Below, in pieces: positions 13,644-19,349 of a stretch of DNA of 36,852 nucleotides (position 1 is its first letter; every line of letters starts with the position of its first letter). The translations under genes and the position numbers were made by a program. Source of the DNA: a virus; IMG/VR virus record IMGVR_UViG_3300036804_000107, positions 1 to 36,852 of that record; one strand, 5' to 3'. A model generated the notes under the pieces. It did not search any database and was not told the origin of the DNA. It saw only the letters and a list, made by a program, of their open reading frames with translations.

Positions 13644-13916
13644 TGCCAGCGTCAATTGATTTTCGTTCGCCACCGTTTGCGCGATGTGATGCAGGCGACG
13701 ATGGCAATCGCGGCAAACCGCCGTCAAGTCCTCGGGGCGTTCGTGATAGACGCGCCGATAATTATTATGATGGACCTCGGCCGCGCGATTGCGGCAGCGA
13801 ACGCCGTTCCAAGTGATTTCGCACTGGAAACCCGCTGCGGCTTTCGCGCGATCAGCTTTCAGCTTCCAATCGTCGGTTCGCAAATATTCATGATACCGCT
13901 TTTGAGTGTTGGACAT
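13566..13916 (-). CDS. HNH endonuclease
   Basis: This 116-residue nuclease carries a full HNH/zinc module: Cys32 and Cys41 (FQCEITWNGVRCRN), His49-His50 (AEVHHNNYRRVYHE), Cys68 and Cys71-His72 (DLTAVCRDCHRRLHH). It starts with ATG at 13916 with GGAGG upstream. It lies antisense to the early operon and its last 78 bases overlap the DUF1376 gene, as if inserted there. The ribosome site sits inside an 8-bp stem at 13920-13943. Free-standing homing endonuclease, packaging-associated HNH and anti-host nuclease are all possible; the isolated position favours the first. Confidence 0.85.
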   Translation of the reverse strand: MSNTQKRYHEYLRTDDWKLKADRAKAAAGFQCEITWNGVRCRNRAAEVHHNNYRRVYHERPEDLTAVCRDCHRRLHHIAQTVANENQLTLALGPPLEPIDRGDDAALLSGRRPFGS

Positions 13917-14251
13917 GATCGATCCTCCAATTCGAGAGGATCGCTATAATTGTCACCACGAACGGGTTGTCAAACAAGCGGCGGCGCACTTCAGCACGCT
14001 TCCGCGCGCTCCGGCGCACTCGCGCAACACAAAAGCACCTATCGGAACACACTGAAACACGCTGCGGGCCAACCTCAAATTTCGGTGATTGATAGCAATT
14101 GCTACTCGTTTGCTATCGGTTTGCTTTAGCCGAACTGTACTAATCACAATCACATATCTTTCTCTTACTTTCTTCTGTGTGTGTAGCTGCGCGCGAGGGG
14201 CTTGCCAGTGGGCTTGGGGCAGGAGTAATTTTCTGGCATCAGGGTTCCGTG
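13917..14251. promoter_or_regulatory. Intergenic control region between early block and DUF6456-like gene
   Basis: These 335 bases contain the HNH leader hairpin (13920-13943), a minus-strand TTGACA (13969-13974), a stretch of repeated GCGCACT/CGCGC elements (13980-14060), the palindrome TAGCAATTGCTA (14093-14104) inside a wider GATAGCAA/TTGCTATC inverted pair (14091-14117), and a pyrimidine-rich tract (14157-14180). A half site GGAGTAAT lies at about 14221. No additional gene was supported. Confidence 0.5.
13920..13943 (-). promoter_or_regulatory. RBS-sequestering hairpin of the HNH gene
   Basis: On the minus strand CGATCCTC pairs exactly with GAGGATCG across an 8-base loop; the second arm includes the GGAGG ribosome site of the HNH gene, which begins three bases beyond the stem. 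Any transcript starting upstream should fold this way and hide the site. Confidence 0.6.
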
Positions 14252-14773
14252 ATGCCACAAATTTACGACGACAACGCTGGACCAACAGCGGAGCGTCTTG
14301 CTCACGCTCACGGTTGCTACACCGTTGCCGGTCGTGCCCGATCCTCCCGCCGAATTACTCTGTTGGACGATGCCCTAGGGCGGGCGTGGATGCGTCAAAA
14401 AATTTCGGCCGCCGAATACTCCGCGCTGAAAAAATACGCGCTACATTGGCTCGCTGGCGGCTTGCAGGGCCATTTGGGCAGCATCGATCTAAACCGTATC
14501 CTCGCCTTTGATCCCGGCTCGATGACGGGGCTGGCCAAGACCGAAGCGCAGGCCGATCACCGCAGGCTGTATCACGCGGCGCGCGATCAACTCGGAACAC
14601 GGCCCGCGATGGTCGCCGATCACATCGCCTGTTTCGATATGTCGCTGATGACGGTTGGCGCGTTGCTCGGCTATCGTTCGGCCTACAGGGCGCGGACCAA
14701 GGCCGCCGAAATCCTCTCGGATGCTGGCTATCGGCTCGGAAAATTTTGGGATGACATCGCCAAGGCCCATTGA
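14252..14773 (+). CDS. DUF6456-like regulatory protein
   Basis: This 173-residue protein starts at MPQIYDD (ATG 14252); the longer frame upstream crosses the pyrimidine tract and is rejected. The segment LLDDALGRAWMRQKISAAEY, then HRRLYHAARDQLGTRPAMVA, then MTVGALLGYRSAYRARTKAA and YRLGKFW match the pattern of DUF6456, an alphaproteobacterial domain with a sigma-4-like HTH at its end. Its place at the end of the early region, before the late genes, suggests a late regulator or antiterminator; that role is inferred from position. Confidence 0.6.
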   Translation: MPQIYDDNAGPTAERLAHAHGCYTVAGRARSSRRITLLDDALGRAWMRQKISAAEYSALKKYALHWLAGGLQGHLGSIDLNRILAFDPGSMTGLAKTEAQADHRRLYHAARDQLGTRPAMVADHIACFDMSLMTVGALLGYRSAYRARTKAAEILSDAGYRLGKFWDDIAKAH

Positions 14774-14802
14774 CAAAGGGGCGTTTTGGGCCAGAAATCG
14801 GT

Positions 14803-14896
14803 CAGTCTCGCGATCTGCGCCGGATAGCGAGTTTCCCCTTGCGATCTACTGCACTAGCGAGACTGAAAAAGCCGGGAGCGATCCCGGCTTTTTCTA
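14803..14896 (+). ncRNA. Candidate phage small RNA
   Basis: TTGACA (14770-14775) and AGAAAT (14793-14798), 17 bases apart, would place transcription start near 14805. There begins CAGTCTCGC, exactly complementary to GCGAGACTG at 14857-14865. The closing arm runs straight into a rho-independent terminator. The enclosed loop carries TTTCCCCTTGC, the complement of the GCAAGGGGAA ribosome site used by several minus-strand genes in the window, so base-pairing to those leaders is possible. The -10 match is weak. Confidence 0.4.
14866..14896. terminator. Strong, probably bidirectional terminator
   Basis: AAAAGCCGGGA and TCCCGGCTTTT pair perfectly around a four-base loop (GCGA) and are flanked by A-run on the left and T-run on the right. 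It separates the plus-strand DUF6456-like gene from the minus-strand accessory island and can act in both directions. Confidence 0.85.
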
Positions 14897-14951
14897 TTGC
14901 ACTCCCTATGCACGCAACAGACTTGGCGCGGCGTTCACGCGTCGCGCTTTT

Positions 14952-15104
14952 TCAGTGAAGGTGCATTGAAAGCCAATAAAATAGAGCGCCGCCAGCGATA
15001 ATAAGCTGCCATTCCTCCGGCAGATTAAAAAAGCCAACGAATACGATCAGGGCACCGACAATTTCGGCGAGTTGGATTAGACCCCAAGCGATAATCCCGC
15101 TCAT
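14952..15104 (-). CDS. 50-residue membrane protein
   Basis: The ATG at 15104 overlaps the upstream stop as ATGA and opens a 50-codon frame ([20 protein letters not shown]...). Two hydrophobic helices (about residues 3-26 and 32-47) are separated by NLPEEWQ, suggesting a hairpin in the inner membrane. It is the last gene of the serine-recombinase operon and is followed by the terminator at 14866-14896. The function is unknown. Confidence 0.55.
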   Translation of the reverse strand: MSGIIAWGLIQLAEIVGALIVFVGFFNLPEEWQLIIAGGALFYWLSMHLH

Positions 15105-15337
15105 GCCTTCAAGTCCTCTGCGGTCGATTTGGTTTTCAGCATCAGGTTAATCAGCATCGCGATCACGGTTGGCACCGGATAGACATCAGCGATCCAGTTT
15201 CGCACGCTGCGACCTCCGACATTGATGGTGCGGGCAAAGCCCATTTGCGTGAAACCAAGCTTTTGCAGCTTGGCCCAGAATTCCGCGCCGGTCATGCCGC
15301 TAGCGTCAACCGGCTTTTTTTTCACTGACTTTTTCAT
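15101..15337 (-). CDS. Small HTH protein
   Basis: This 78-residue protein starts with ATG at 15337, inside the end of the recombinase gene (32-base overlap). After a lysine-rich start ([15 protein letters not shown]) comes an XRE-like helix-turn-helix ([40 protein letters not shown]). It is the only evident DNA-binding regulator in the accessory island, and therefore a candidate for the factor binding the CCTAGG-centred operators. Co-expression with the recombinase is clear from the overlap. Confidence 0.7.
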   Translation of the reverse strand: MKKSVKKKPVDASGMTGAEFWAKLQKLGFTQMGFARTINVGGRSVRNWIADVYPVPTVIAMLINLMLKTKSTAEDLKA

Positions 15338-15983
15338 TTGCGTTCCTAATTAAACGATCCACCAGCCGGGCGGTATTGCCGGGCTTCCAGCTTTTGCCTT
15401 GCGGCGTTTTGATGCCTTTCATGTTGAGCAACGCGGCCAGCCGCCGCGATGACAAATTGCGATAGGGCCATACGGTTTCGCGTAAGCCTTCCGCGAATTC
15501 GCTCGCGACATCGTAATTAATGCGAGCCTGTTGCGGATTGCCAAGCTTGACACCGCGCCGCTTGGCAGCGGCGAGGGCGTCAATGGTGCGCTGTGCGATC
15601 ATGCGCCGCTCTTTCTCGGCGACGGCCGCGTAAATATGCAGCATGAACGGGTCAACGTTTGGCCCTAGCTCGCAAACGATGAACGGCACCCGCTTTGACA
15701 TCAGGCCCGCGATAAACGCGACATCGCGCGACAGCCGATCAAGCTTGGCGATGATGACCGGCGCTTTAAGTTTGGCAGCGGCTTTTAAGGCCGCGTCCAA
15801 TTCCGGGCGACGTTCCAACGCGTCGTAACCCTTGCCGGTTTCGATCTCGACAAAACCGCCCGCGATCTCATAGCCTTCATTTTCGCAAAAGGCGTCAATC
15901 GCCGCCTGTTGCGCGTCAAGGCCAAACGGGATTTTGCCTTTCCGCTCTTTCGACAAGCGGCGGTAGATAATGGCGGGTTTCAT
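15306..15983 (-). CDS. Serine recombinase (resolvase/invertase type)
   Basis: This 225-residue protein starts at [11 protein letters not shown] (ATG 15983, ATGA overlap); a longer start is unsupported. The N-terminal catalytic domain has YRRLS with the nucleophile Ser11, the Gly-Leu-Asp-Ala-Gln-Gln segment, [10 protein letters not shown] with the two active-site arginines, and [11 protein letters not shown] at the start of the long helix. The C-terminal part ([35 protein letters not shown]) is a short Recombinase-type DNA-binding domain. It is too small for a large serine integrase. DNA inversion, resolution or mobility of this island are possible roles. Confidence 0.88.
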   Translation of the reverse strand: MKPAIIYRRLSKERKGKIPFGLDAQQAAIDAFCENEGYEIAGGFVEIETGKGYDALERRPELDAALKAAAKLKAPVIIAKLDRLSRDVAFIAGLMSKRVPFIVCELGPNVDPFMLHIYAAVAEKERRMIAQRTIDALAAAKRRGVKLGNPQQARINYDVASEFAEGLRETVWPYRNLSSRRLAALLNMKGIKTPQGKSWKPGNTARLVDRLIRNANEKVSEKKAG

Positions 15984-16399
15984 TGCACGGTTTCCGGTGG
16001 CGTCCAAGGCGTGTCGGTCCGCACCATGCCGCGCGGCGTCTGTTCCAGAAAAATCGTGTTGGCGCGAATACGTTCGATATCGGTCGCGGCGCTAATGGTG
16101 CCGCCGCGTTGATCCGCGCCAATAACAAGGCCTTTGCCTAAAATCGGGGTTCGCGCGTCCCGCAGCAAAAAACCGCGCTCGCAAAGCTTGAATAGCCCTT
16201 CCTCATCAAAAAACAGCGCGTCGCGTTCGGCCAAAAGGCCTTCATGCCGTGCGACCTCAAAGGTCCGTACCGGCATGCTTTCGTGAGACAGCGCCGCATA
16301 ATAGGTTTCCAGATCGTCCCGTGTGATCTCGACTTGCGAGATTTGGCAGGCAAACGGATCGATCAGAATAGCGGTCGCAATTTTAGATTTCTTTGTCAT
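15980..16399 (-). CDS. DUF3846-like phage protein
   Basis: This 139-residue protein starts at [10 protein letters not shown] (ATG 16399) with AAGGGGA upstream. [56 protein letters not shown] and [11 protein letters not shown] follow a conserved small phage protein pattern (DUF3846-like, 'vDEeGL ... GkglvlG'). Its biochemical role is unknown. It is the first gene after promoter cassette C and is coupled to the serine recombinase. Confidence 0.65.
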   Translation of the reverse strand: MTKKSKIATAILIDPFACQISQVEITRDDLETYYAALSHESMPVRTFEVARHEGLLAERDALFFDEEGLFKLCERGFLLRDARTPILGKGLVIGADQRGGTISAATDIERIRANTIFLEQTPRGMVRTDTPWTPPETVQ

Positions 16400-16437
16400 A
16401 GGTTCCCCTTGCTGCGCTCGATTGCGCTGCGCGACTA

Positions 16438-16467
16438 TAGGCCGTAAATTCCTAGGCCGCAATAGCC
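16438..16467 (-). promoter_or_regulatory. Promoter/operator cassette C
   Basis: On the minus strand, TTGCGG and TATAGT are 17 bases apart with CCTAGG inside the spacer. About 21 of 30 bases match cassettes A and B. The leader after it shares GCGCAAT..AGCGCAGCAAGGGGAACC with cassette A. It drives the DUF3846-like gene, recombinase, HTH and membrane genes. Confidence 0.6.
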
Positions 16468-16472
16468 CAAAC

Positions 16473-16499
16473 AAAAAGCCCGGCACGATGGCCGGGCTT
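16473..16499 (-). terminator. Rho-independent terminator
   Basis: AAGCCCGGC and GCCGGGCTT (16476-16484 and 16491-16499) pair perfectly around a six-base loop, followed on the minus strand by a T run. It ends the transcript of the zinc-finger gene immediately before cassette C. Confidence 0.85.
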
Positions 16500-16521
16500 C
16501 CTGACTTGATTGTAAGGCCGT

Positions 16522-16734
16522 CTAGAGCCGGGCAATGGTTGCGATCTTATGCCGGTTATAGGTTTCGTTGCGCATGATCTGGCGGGTCGATTGCTTGCCG
16601 GTGCCACGGCAGGAAAAGCACGTTCCAGAATTGGACATCTTGCCGTTGACGCAAGCGCCCCAACCATAAACGCCGGAACCTTTGCACTTGCGGCAGATGC
16701 CCGGCCGGTCATTGGGCTGGCTTAAATCATACAT
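16522..16734 (-). CDS. DnaJ-type zinc-finger protein
   Basis: This 70-residue protein contains CRKCKGSGVYGWG at residues 14-26 and CFSCRGTGK at about 39-47, the CxxCxGxG repeats of the DnaJ cysteine-rich domain, enough for one zinc ion. It starts at TAATG with the upstream stop; GCAAGGGGAA is nine bases away. Small stand-alone versions are common in phages, where they may bind unfolded proteins or nucleic acid. The role here is unknown. Confidence 0.75.
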   Translation of the reverse strand: MYDLSQPNDRPGICRKCKGSGVYGWGACVNGKMSNSGTCFSCRGTGKQSTRQIMRNETYNRHKIATIARL

Positions 16735-16916
16735 TAGAACATTTCCCCTTGCTTTGATTGATCGGAAAACAAACCGGCATCACACGCGGCTTGCGGCTTG
16801 GATGGTTTCAGTGGCGCGGCGGCTTTGATCTTGAGCAAGCCGCCGACATTGGGCGCGGTGCCCGCGATCTCAATTTGACTAGAACGGGATATTTGCGAGC
16901 GCGACATTGCGGACAT
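16734..16916 (-). CDS. Small hypothetical protein
   Basis: This 60-residue protein overlaps the upstream gene by 38 bases and shares TAATG with the zinc-finger gene. It is low in complexity and has a basic, Lys/Pro-rich middle (LKIKAAAPLKPSKPQAA) and an acidic-aromatic end (GLFSDQSKQGEMF) like a peptide docking tail. The start is uncertain (ATG at 16916 or 16907) and no good ribosome site is visible. Confidence 0.45.
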   Translation of the reverse strand: MSAMSRSQISRSSQIEIAGTAPNVGGLLKIKAAAPLKPSKPQAACDAGLFSDQSKQGEMF

Positions 16917-17172
16917 CCCTACGCTCGCAAAGCATCAAATCGTAATCGTTCCCGGCGCTGCGAAAATCGGACCGGGCAGTTTCGCAAACGCCGCGAAACA
17001 TCACAGCGGCCTCATAGGCAGCGCGGCGGAAAGGCGACATTTCCTTTATGCCGCGCGCGTCATGATAGGCCTTGGCAGTGTTATAGACCTTGGCGGCACC
17101 GCCGCCGCCGTTGCGCTGGTATCGGTCGGCAGAGATTGCCGCCAACTCCCGCATTGCGTTGTGATCGAACAT
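16879..17172 (-). CDS. Hypothetical accessory-island protein
   Basis: This 97-residue protein starts at MFDHNAMREL (ATG 17172) with AAGGGGAACC upstream; the longer frame would read the leader. It is helical and basic (ADRYQRNGGGGAAKVYNTAK, YEAAVMFRGVCETARSDFRS). No domain was recognised. It is the first gene after cassette A, so it is probably the most highly expressed of its three-gene unit. Confidence 0.6.
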   Translation of the reverse strand: MFDHNAMRELAAISADRYQRNGGGGAAKVYNTAKAYHDARGIKEMSPFRRAAYEAAVMFRGVCETARSDFRSAGNDYDLMLCERRDVRNVALANIPF

Positions 17173-17191
17173 TGGTTCCCCTTGCTGCGCT

Positions 17192-17205
17192 GAATTGCGC
17201 AATTC
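17192..17205. promoter_or_regulatory. 14-bp palindrome in the cassette A leader
   Basis: GAATTGCGCAATTC is a perfect palindrome lying between the -10 element and the ribosome site of the 17172 gene. It could be a second operator or a short RNA hairpin. The corresponding place in cassette C retains only one half. Confidence 0.45.
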
Positions 17206-17210
17206 CAATA

Positions 17211-17262
17211 TAGGCAGTAACGGCCTAGGCAGTCAAGGCCTATAAGGAATTTATTTTCAGCC
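17211..17262 (-). promoter_or_regulatory. Promoter/operator cassette A
   Basis: On the minus strand TTGACT and TATATT are separated by 18 bases containing GCCTAGGC, and CTGCCTA occurs twice, one copy over the -10. An AT-rich AAAATAAAT stretch upstream resembles an UP element. The 52 bases match cassette B at 45 positions. Confidence 0.75.
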
Positions 17263-17265
17263 AAG

Positions 17266-17289
17266 AAAAAACCCGGCGTTTCCGCCGGG
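17266..17289 (-). terminator. Rho-independent terminator after the ardC operon
   Basis: CCCGGCG and CGCCGGG (17272-17278, 17283-17289) pair around a GAAA loop, followed on the minus strand by six T. It separates the ardC unit from cassette A. Confidence 0.85.
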
Positions 17290-17297
17290 CTGTTTCG

Positions 17298-17408
17298 CTA
17301 GTGCAGGGTTTTGCCGGGTGGCCGGGATATTGAGCTAAGGAAGGCTTCAAGCCATTTCCGCATGCGCTCTAGCTCGGCAAGGCGTTCGCGCGTTTGCTGT
17401 TCCGTCAT
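17298..17408 (-). CDS. 36-residue helical peptide
   Basis: The ATG at 17408 overlaps the ardC stop as ATGA and opens a 36-codon frame (MTEQQTRERLAELERMRKWL...). It forms one charged amphipathic helix with a proline-containing end. Its stop lies nine bases before the terminator stem, so it fills the operon exactly. It is similar in size to small co-translated partners of anti-defence proteins; function unknown. Confidence 0.5.
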   Translation of the reverse strand: MTEQQTRERLAELERMRKWLEAFLSSISRPPGKTLH

Positions 17409-18286
17409 GCCGCCACCTTGAGAGGTTCGGCGATGACAGCGGCGCGCAGGAAGTCTGCGGCCTTTTGCGCGGCGCTTGCGGCAGTAAAGAACGCCTTCGC
17501 GTCATCCTTTAGTAGCTCAATCCAATTGCCAATGTAGCTCGCGTGACGCAATTCACCATCAAGGTTGAATTCAGCGCAAAGGAAAGCCGATGCCAACTCG
17601 GCGACCAATTCCTCTGCGGCATAGGCGCGATCCCCAAAGCGCTTGCCGAATTCGCGATCAAGGCGCGGCTTGCCGCCGGTCCAATGCGCCAATTCGTGAA
17701 ACGCGGTCGCGTAATAATTCGCAGCCGATTTGAAGCTTGCAAAGGTCGGCATGCAAACCTTGTCATGGCCGGGAGAGTAGAACGCGCGATCCCCGCCGGT
17801 TTCGGAATAATTGCAACCCGTCGCGCCGATAAATTCTTCTATGGTGGCGTCACGTTCATCGGCATGGCGCGATTTGATCGGTTCCGGCGTCAAGATTTTT
17901 TCGGGCAGGTTTTCGCATTGATCGACGTTAAAGACAGTGTATTCGCGCAACATGGTGTAGCCGCGCTTGTCGTCCTCGCCCTCTGACTTGCCTTTGGTCC
18001 CGGCAACGGTCTTGACGAAATAGACCTTGAAACCGTGTTCACCCTTTTTGACGTTGCCGCCCAAATCAAGCGCTTGCTTGAATGTCAGGAAGCGCGGCGC
18101 GCTGTATGCGCCTTGCGCCATCCAAAGCAAAACGACGTTGCAGCCGGAATAGGGCCGATTGGTCGCGGCGTTGTGCGGCATGTTTTTGCCGGGTGTCGCG
18201 GACCATGGCTTAACCCATGGTGCCGATCCGGTTTCGAGTTGAACGAGAATTCGGGCGGTGACGTTTGCGTAAAGGTTGTTTGCCAT
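17405..18286 (-). CDS. ardC: ArdC-type antirestriction protein
   Basis: This 293-residue protein protects incoming DNA from host restriction. Residues 1-120 are the ArdC N-terminal ssDNA-binding domain (YANVTARILVQLETGSAPWV, KPWSA, NRPYSGCNVVLLWM, FLTFKQALDLGGNVKKGEHG). Residues about 150-290 are a zincin-like metallopeptidase with His197-Glu-Leu-Ala-His201 (AFHELAHWTGG) and a downstream glutamate helix (AAEELVAELASAF) supplying the third ligand. Length and motifs are complete. It starts at ATG 18286 with GCAAGGGGAAAA upstream and is driven by cassette B. It is usually plasmid-borne, so presence in a phage marks an anti-defence cargo. Confidence 0.93.
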   Translation of the reverse strand: MANNLYANVTARILVQLETGSAPWVKPWSATPGKNMPHNAATNRPYSGCNVVLLWMAQGAYSAPRFLTFKQALDLGGNVKKGEHGFKVYFVKTVAGTKGKSEGEDDKRGYTMLREYTVFNVDQCENLPEKILTPEPIKSRHADERDATIEEFIGATGCNYSETGGDRAFYSPGHDKVCMPTFASFKSAANYYATAFHELAHWTGGKPRLDREFGKRFGDRAYAAEELVAELASAFLCAEFNLDGELRHASYIGNWIELLKDDAKAFFTAASAAQKAADFLRAAVIAEPLKVAA

Positions 18287-18332
18287 TTGAAGTTTTCCCC
18301 TTGCGATGGCGTTGCGGTAAGCAAGGGGACAG

Positions 18333-18384
18333 TAGGCAGTAACAGCCTAGGCCGTCAAGGCCTAAGAGATATTTATTTTCGGCC
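18333..18384 (-). promoter_or_regulatory. Promoter/operator cassette B (ardC promoter)
   Basis: On the minus strand TTGACG and TACTGT lie 18 bases apart, with GCCTAGGC in the spacer and an AT-rich AAAATAAAT upstream. The 52 bases equal cassette A except for seven positions, clustered between the -35 box and the AT-rich part. Confidence 0.75.
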
Positions 18385-18405
18385 ATCAATCGAGAGGTAA
18401 CAGCG

Positions 18406-18603
18406 ATGTCGGGAACGGCGCGAAGGCGAGGCCATCGGGAACGCTTCTATAGGGATTTTGCGCGCCGGACAGACAAGCGAGCGCGCAACGGCCGCAGATA
18501 CCTAGACCGGCAATTGACGCGCGCCGTGGCATCCCTTGCGCGGTACGATCTCGCCCCATGTTCCCATTGCCAAGCCAATCAGCCGCAGGACAGGCAAGGC
18601 TAA
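18406..18603 (+). CDS. Small arginine-rich protein before terminase
   Basis: This 65-residue protein starts with ATG at 18406, with GAGAGG upstream. It is very basic (ARRRGHRERFYRDFARRTDK, RARNGRRYLDRQLTRAV) and ends with a CSHC pair, which suggests nucleic-acid binding. It is divergent from ardC and stands seven bases before the small terminase gene. A packaging accessory role is possible but not shown. Confidence 0.55.
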   Translation: MSGTARRRGHRERFYRDFARRTDKRARNGRRYLDRQLTRAVASLARYDLAPCSHCQANQPQDRQG

Positions 18604-18609
18604 CGCGTC

Positions 18610-19080
18610 ATGGCACCATTTCCCCAAACCACGGTTCCGGCGCATTGGCGTGATGCCAGCGCACGCGGGAGGCCTTCCGAGTATCGGCAGGAACACTGCG
18701 AAGCGGTGATTTCATTCATGGCACAGGGATACAGTCTAACGGCCTTTGCCGGATCGATCCGGGTTGCGAGGGATACGGTTTACGAATGGATCAAATGCCA
18801 CAGCGAATTCTCCGACGCTGTATCCCGCGCGCGCGGCGCAAGAGTTACAGCGCTAGAAGCCAAGCTTTTGCGATCTCGGAAAGGCGCGGAAACGACAGCG
18901 GCGATCTTTGCCTTGCGCAATGCCGATCCGACCGAATGGCGCGATGTCAAGCATACCCAGCACGTCCACACGCTAGACGCTGCAACGCTTACGGACGCGC
19001 AGCTATACGCCATTGCGAGCGGCACGCATGCTGGTGACGCGTCTATCGTTGATGCTGAATTCGAGCGCGTTAAGGGTTGA
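18610..19080 (+). CDS. terS: Terminase small subunit-like protein
   Basis: This 156-residue protein starts with ATG at 18610. Residues 18-75 (RGRPSEYRQEHCEAVISFMA, GYSLTAFAGSIRVARDTVYE, WIKCHSEFSDAVSRARGARV) form a helix-turn-helix of the kind found in phage small terminases, which recognise the packaging site. The middle (LEAKLLRSRKGAETTAAIFA, LRNADPTEWRDVKHTQHVH) is the usual oligomerisation helix followed by the conserved 'ADPxEWRD' strand. The large subunit lies 2.8 kb downstream, separated by ten small genes, which is unusual. Confidence 0.85.
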   Translation: MAPFPQTTVPAHWRDASARGRPSEYRQEHCEAVISFMAQGYSLTAFAGSIRVARDTVYEWIKCHSEFSDAVSRARGARVTALEAKLLRSRKGAETTAAIFALRNADPTEWRDVKHTQHVHTLDAATLTDAQLYAIASGTHAGDASIVDAEFERVKG

Positions 19081-19169
19081 AACGTCACACGCTAACGAGC
19101 GATTGCGTGTGGCAGGGGCAGCGCGACGGCCCCGACCCCACCGGGAGGGGAAAAATTCGCGGCGGAAGC

Positions 19170-19298
19170 ATGCTTAAATTTACAAACCCCTCCGACTTTT
19201 CGCCACCTCCCCCAACTCCACCCCGTCAATTCCGAAAGGGTGGTCATCACCGCAAATCGGAACCGCCGAAAAAATGCGACTGTGCATTGCGGGAGTAA
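19170..19298 (+). CDS. Doubtful small proline-rich ORF
   Basis: This 42-codon frame starts at an ATG with GGCGGAAG upstream; a TTG start at 19077 would give 73 codons. It is Pro-rich (SDFSPPPPTPPRQFRKGG) and ends in PPKKCDCALRE, faintly like the tail of the next gene. It may be a decayed relative of it or chance. The operator-like site at 19292-19308 overlaps its end. Confidence 0.25.
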   Translation: MLKFTNPSDFSPPPPTPPRQFRKGGHHRKSEPPKKCDCALRE

Positions 19299-19308
19299 TA
19301 ATTACGCC
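19292..19308. promoter_or_regulatory. Operator candidate in the late region
   Basis: GGAGTAATAATTACGCC matches the repressor-type site family (both halves, centre TAA). It lies 18 bases upstream of the first ATG of the following gene, suggesting repressor control within the late operon. Confidence 0.5.
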
Positions 19309-19349
19309 TCAATTAAAGGTCTCAAATGATCTCAAGGATCGTTCCCATG

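Noticed and set aside
13980-14060. Group I intron around the HNH gene
   Set aside because: The HNH gene is antisense to both flanking genes and no split gene is seen, so an intron is not supported; a free-standing element fits better.
14489-14776. 95-codon minus-strand frame near 14.7 kb
   Set aside because: It is antisense to the DUF6456-like gene. A GCAAGGGGAA copy lies upstream (14833-14843) but too far from the ATG, so it does not serve this frame.
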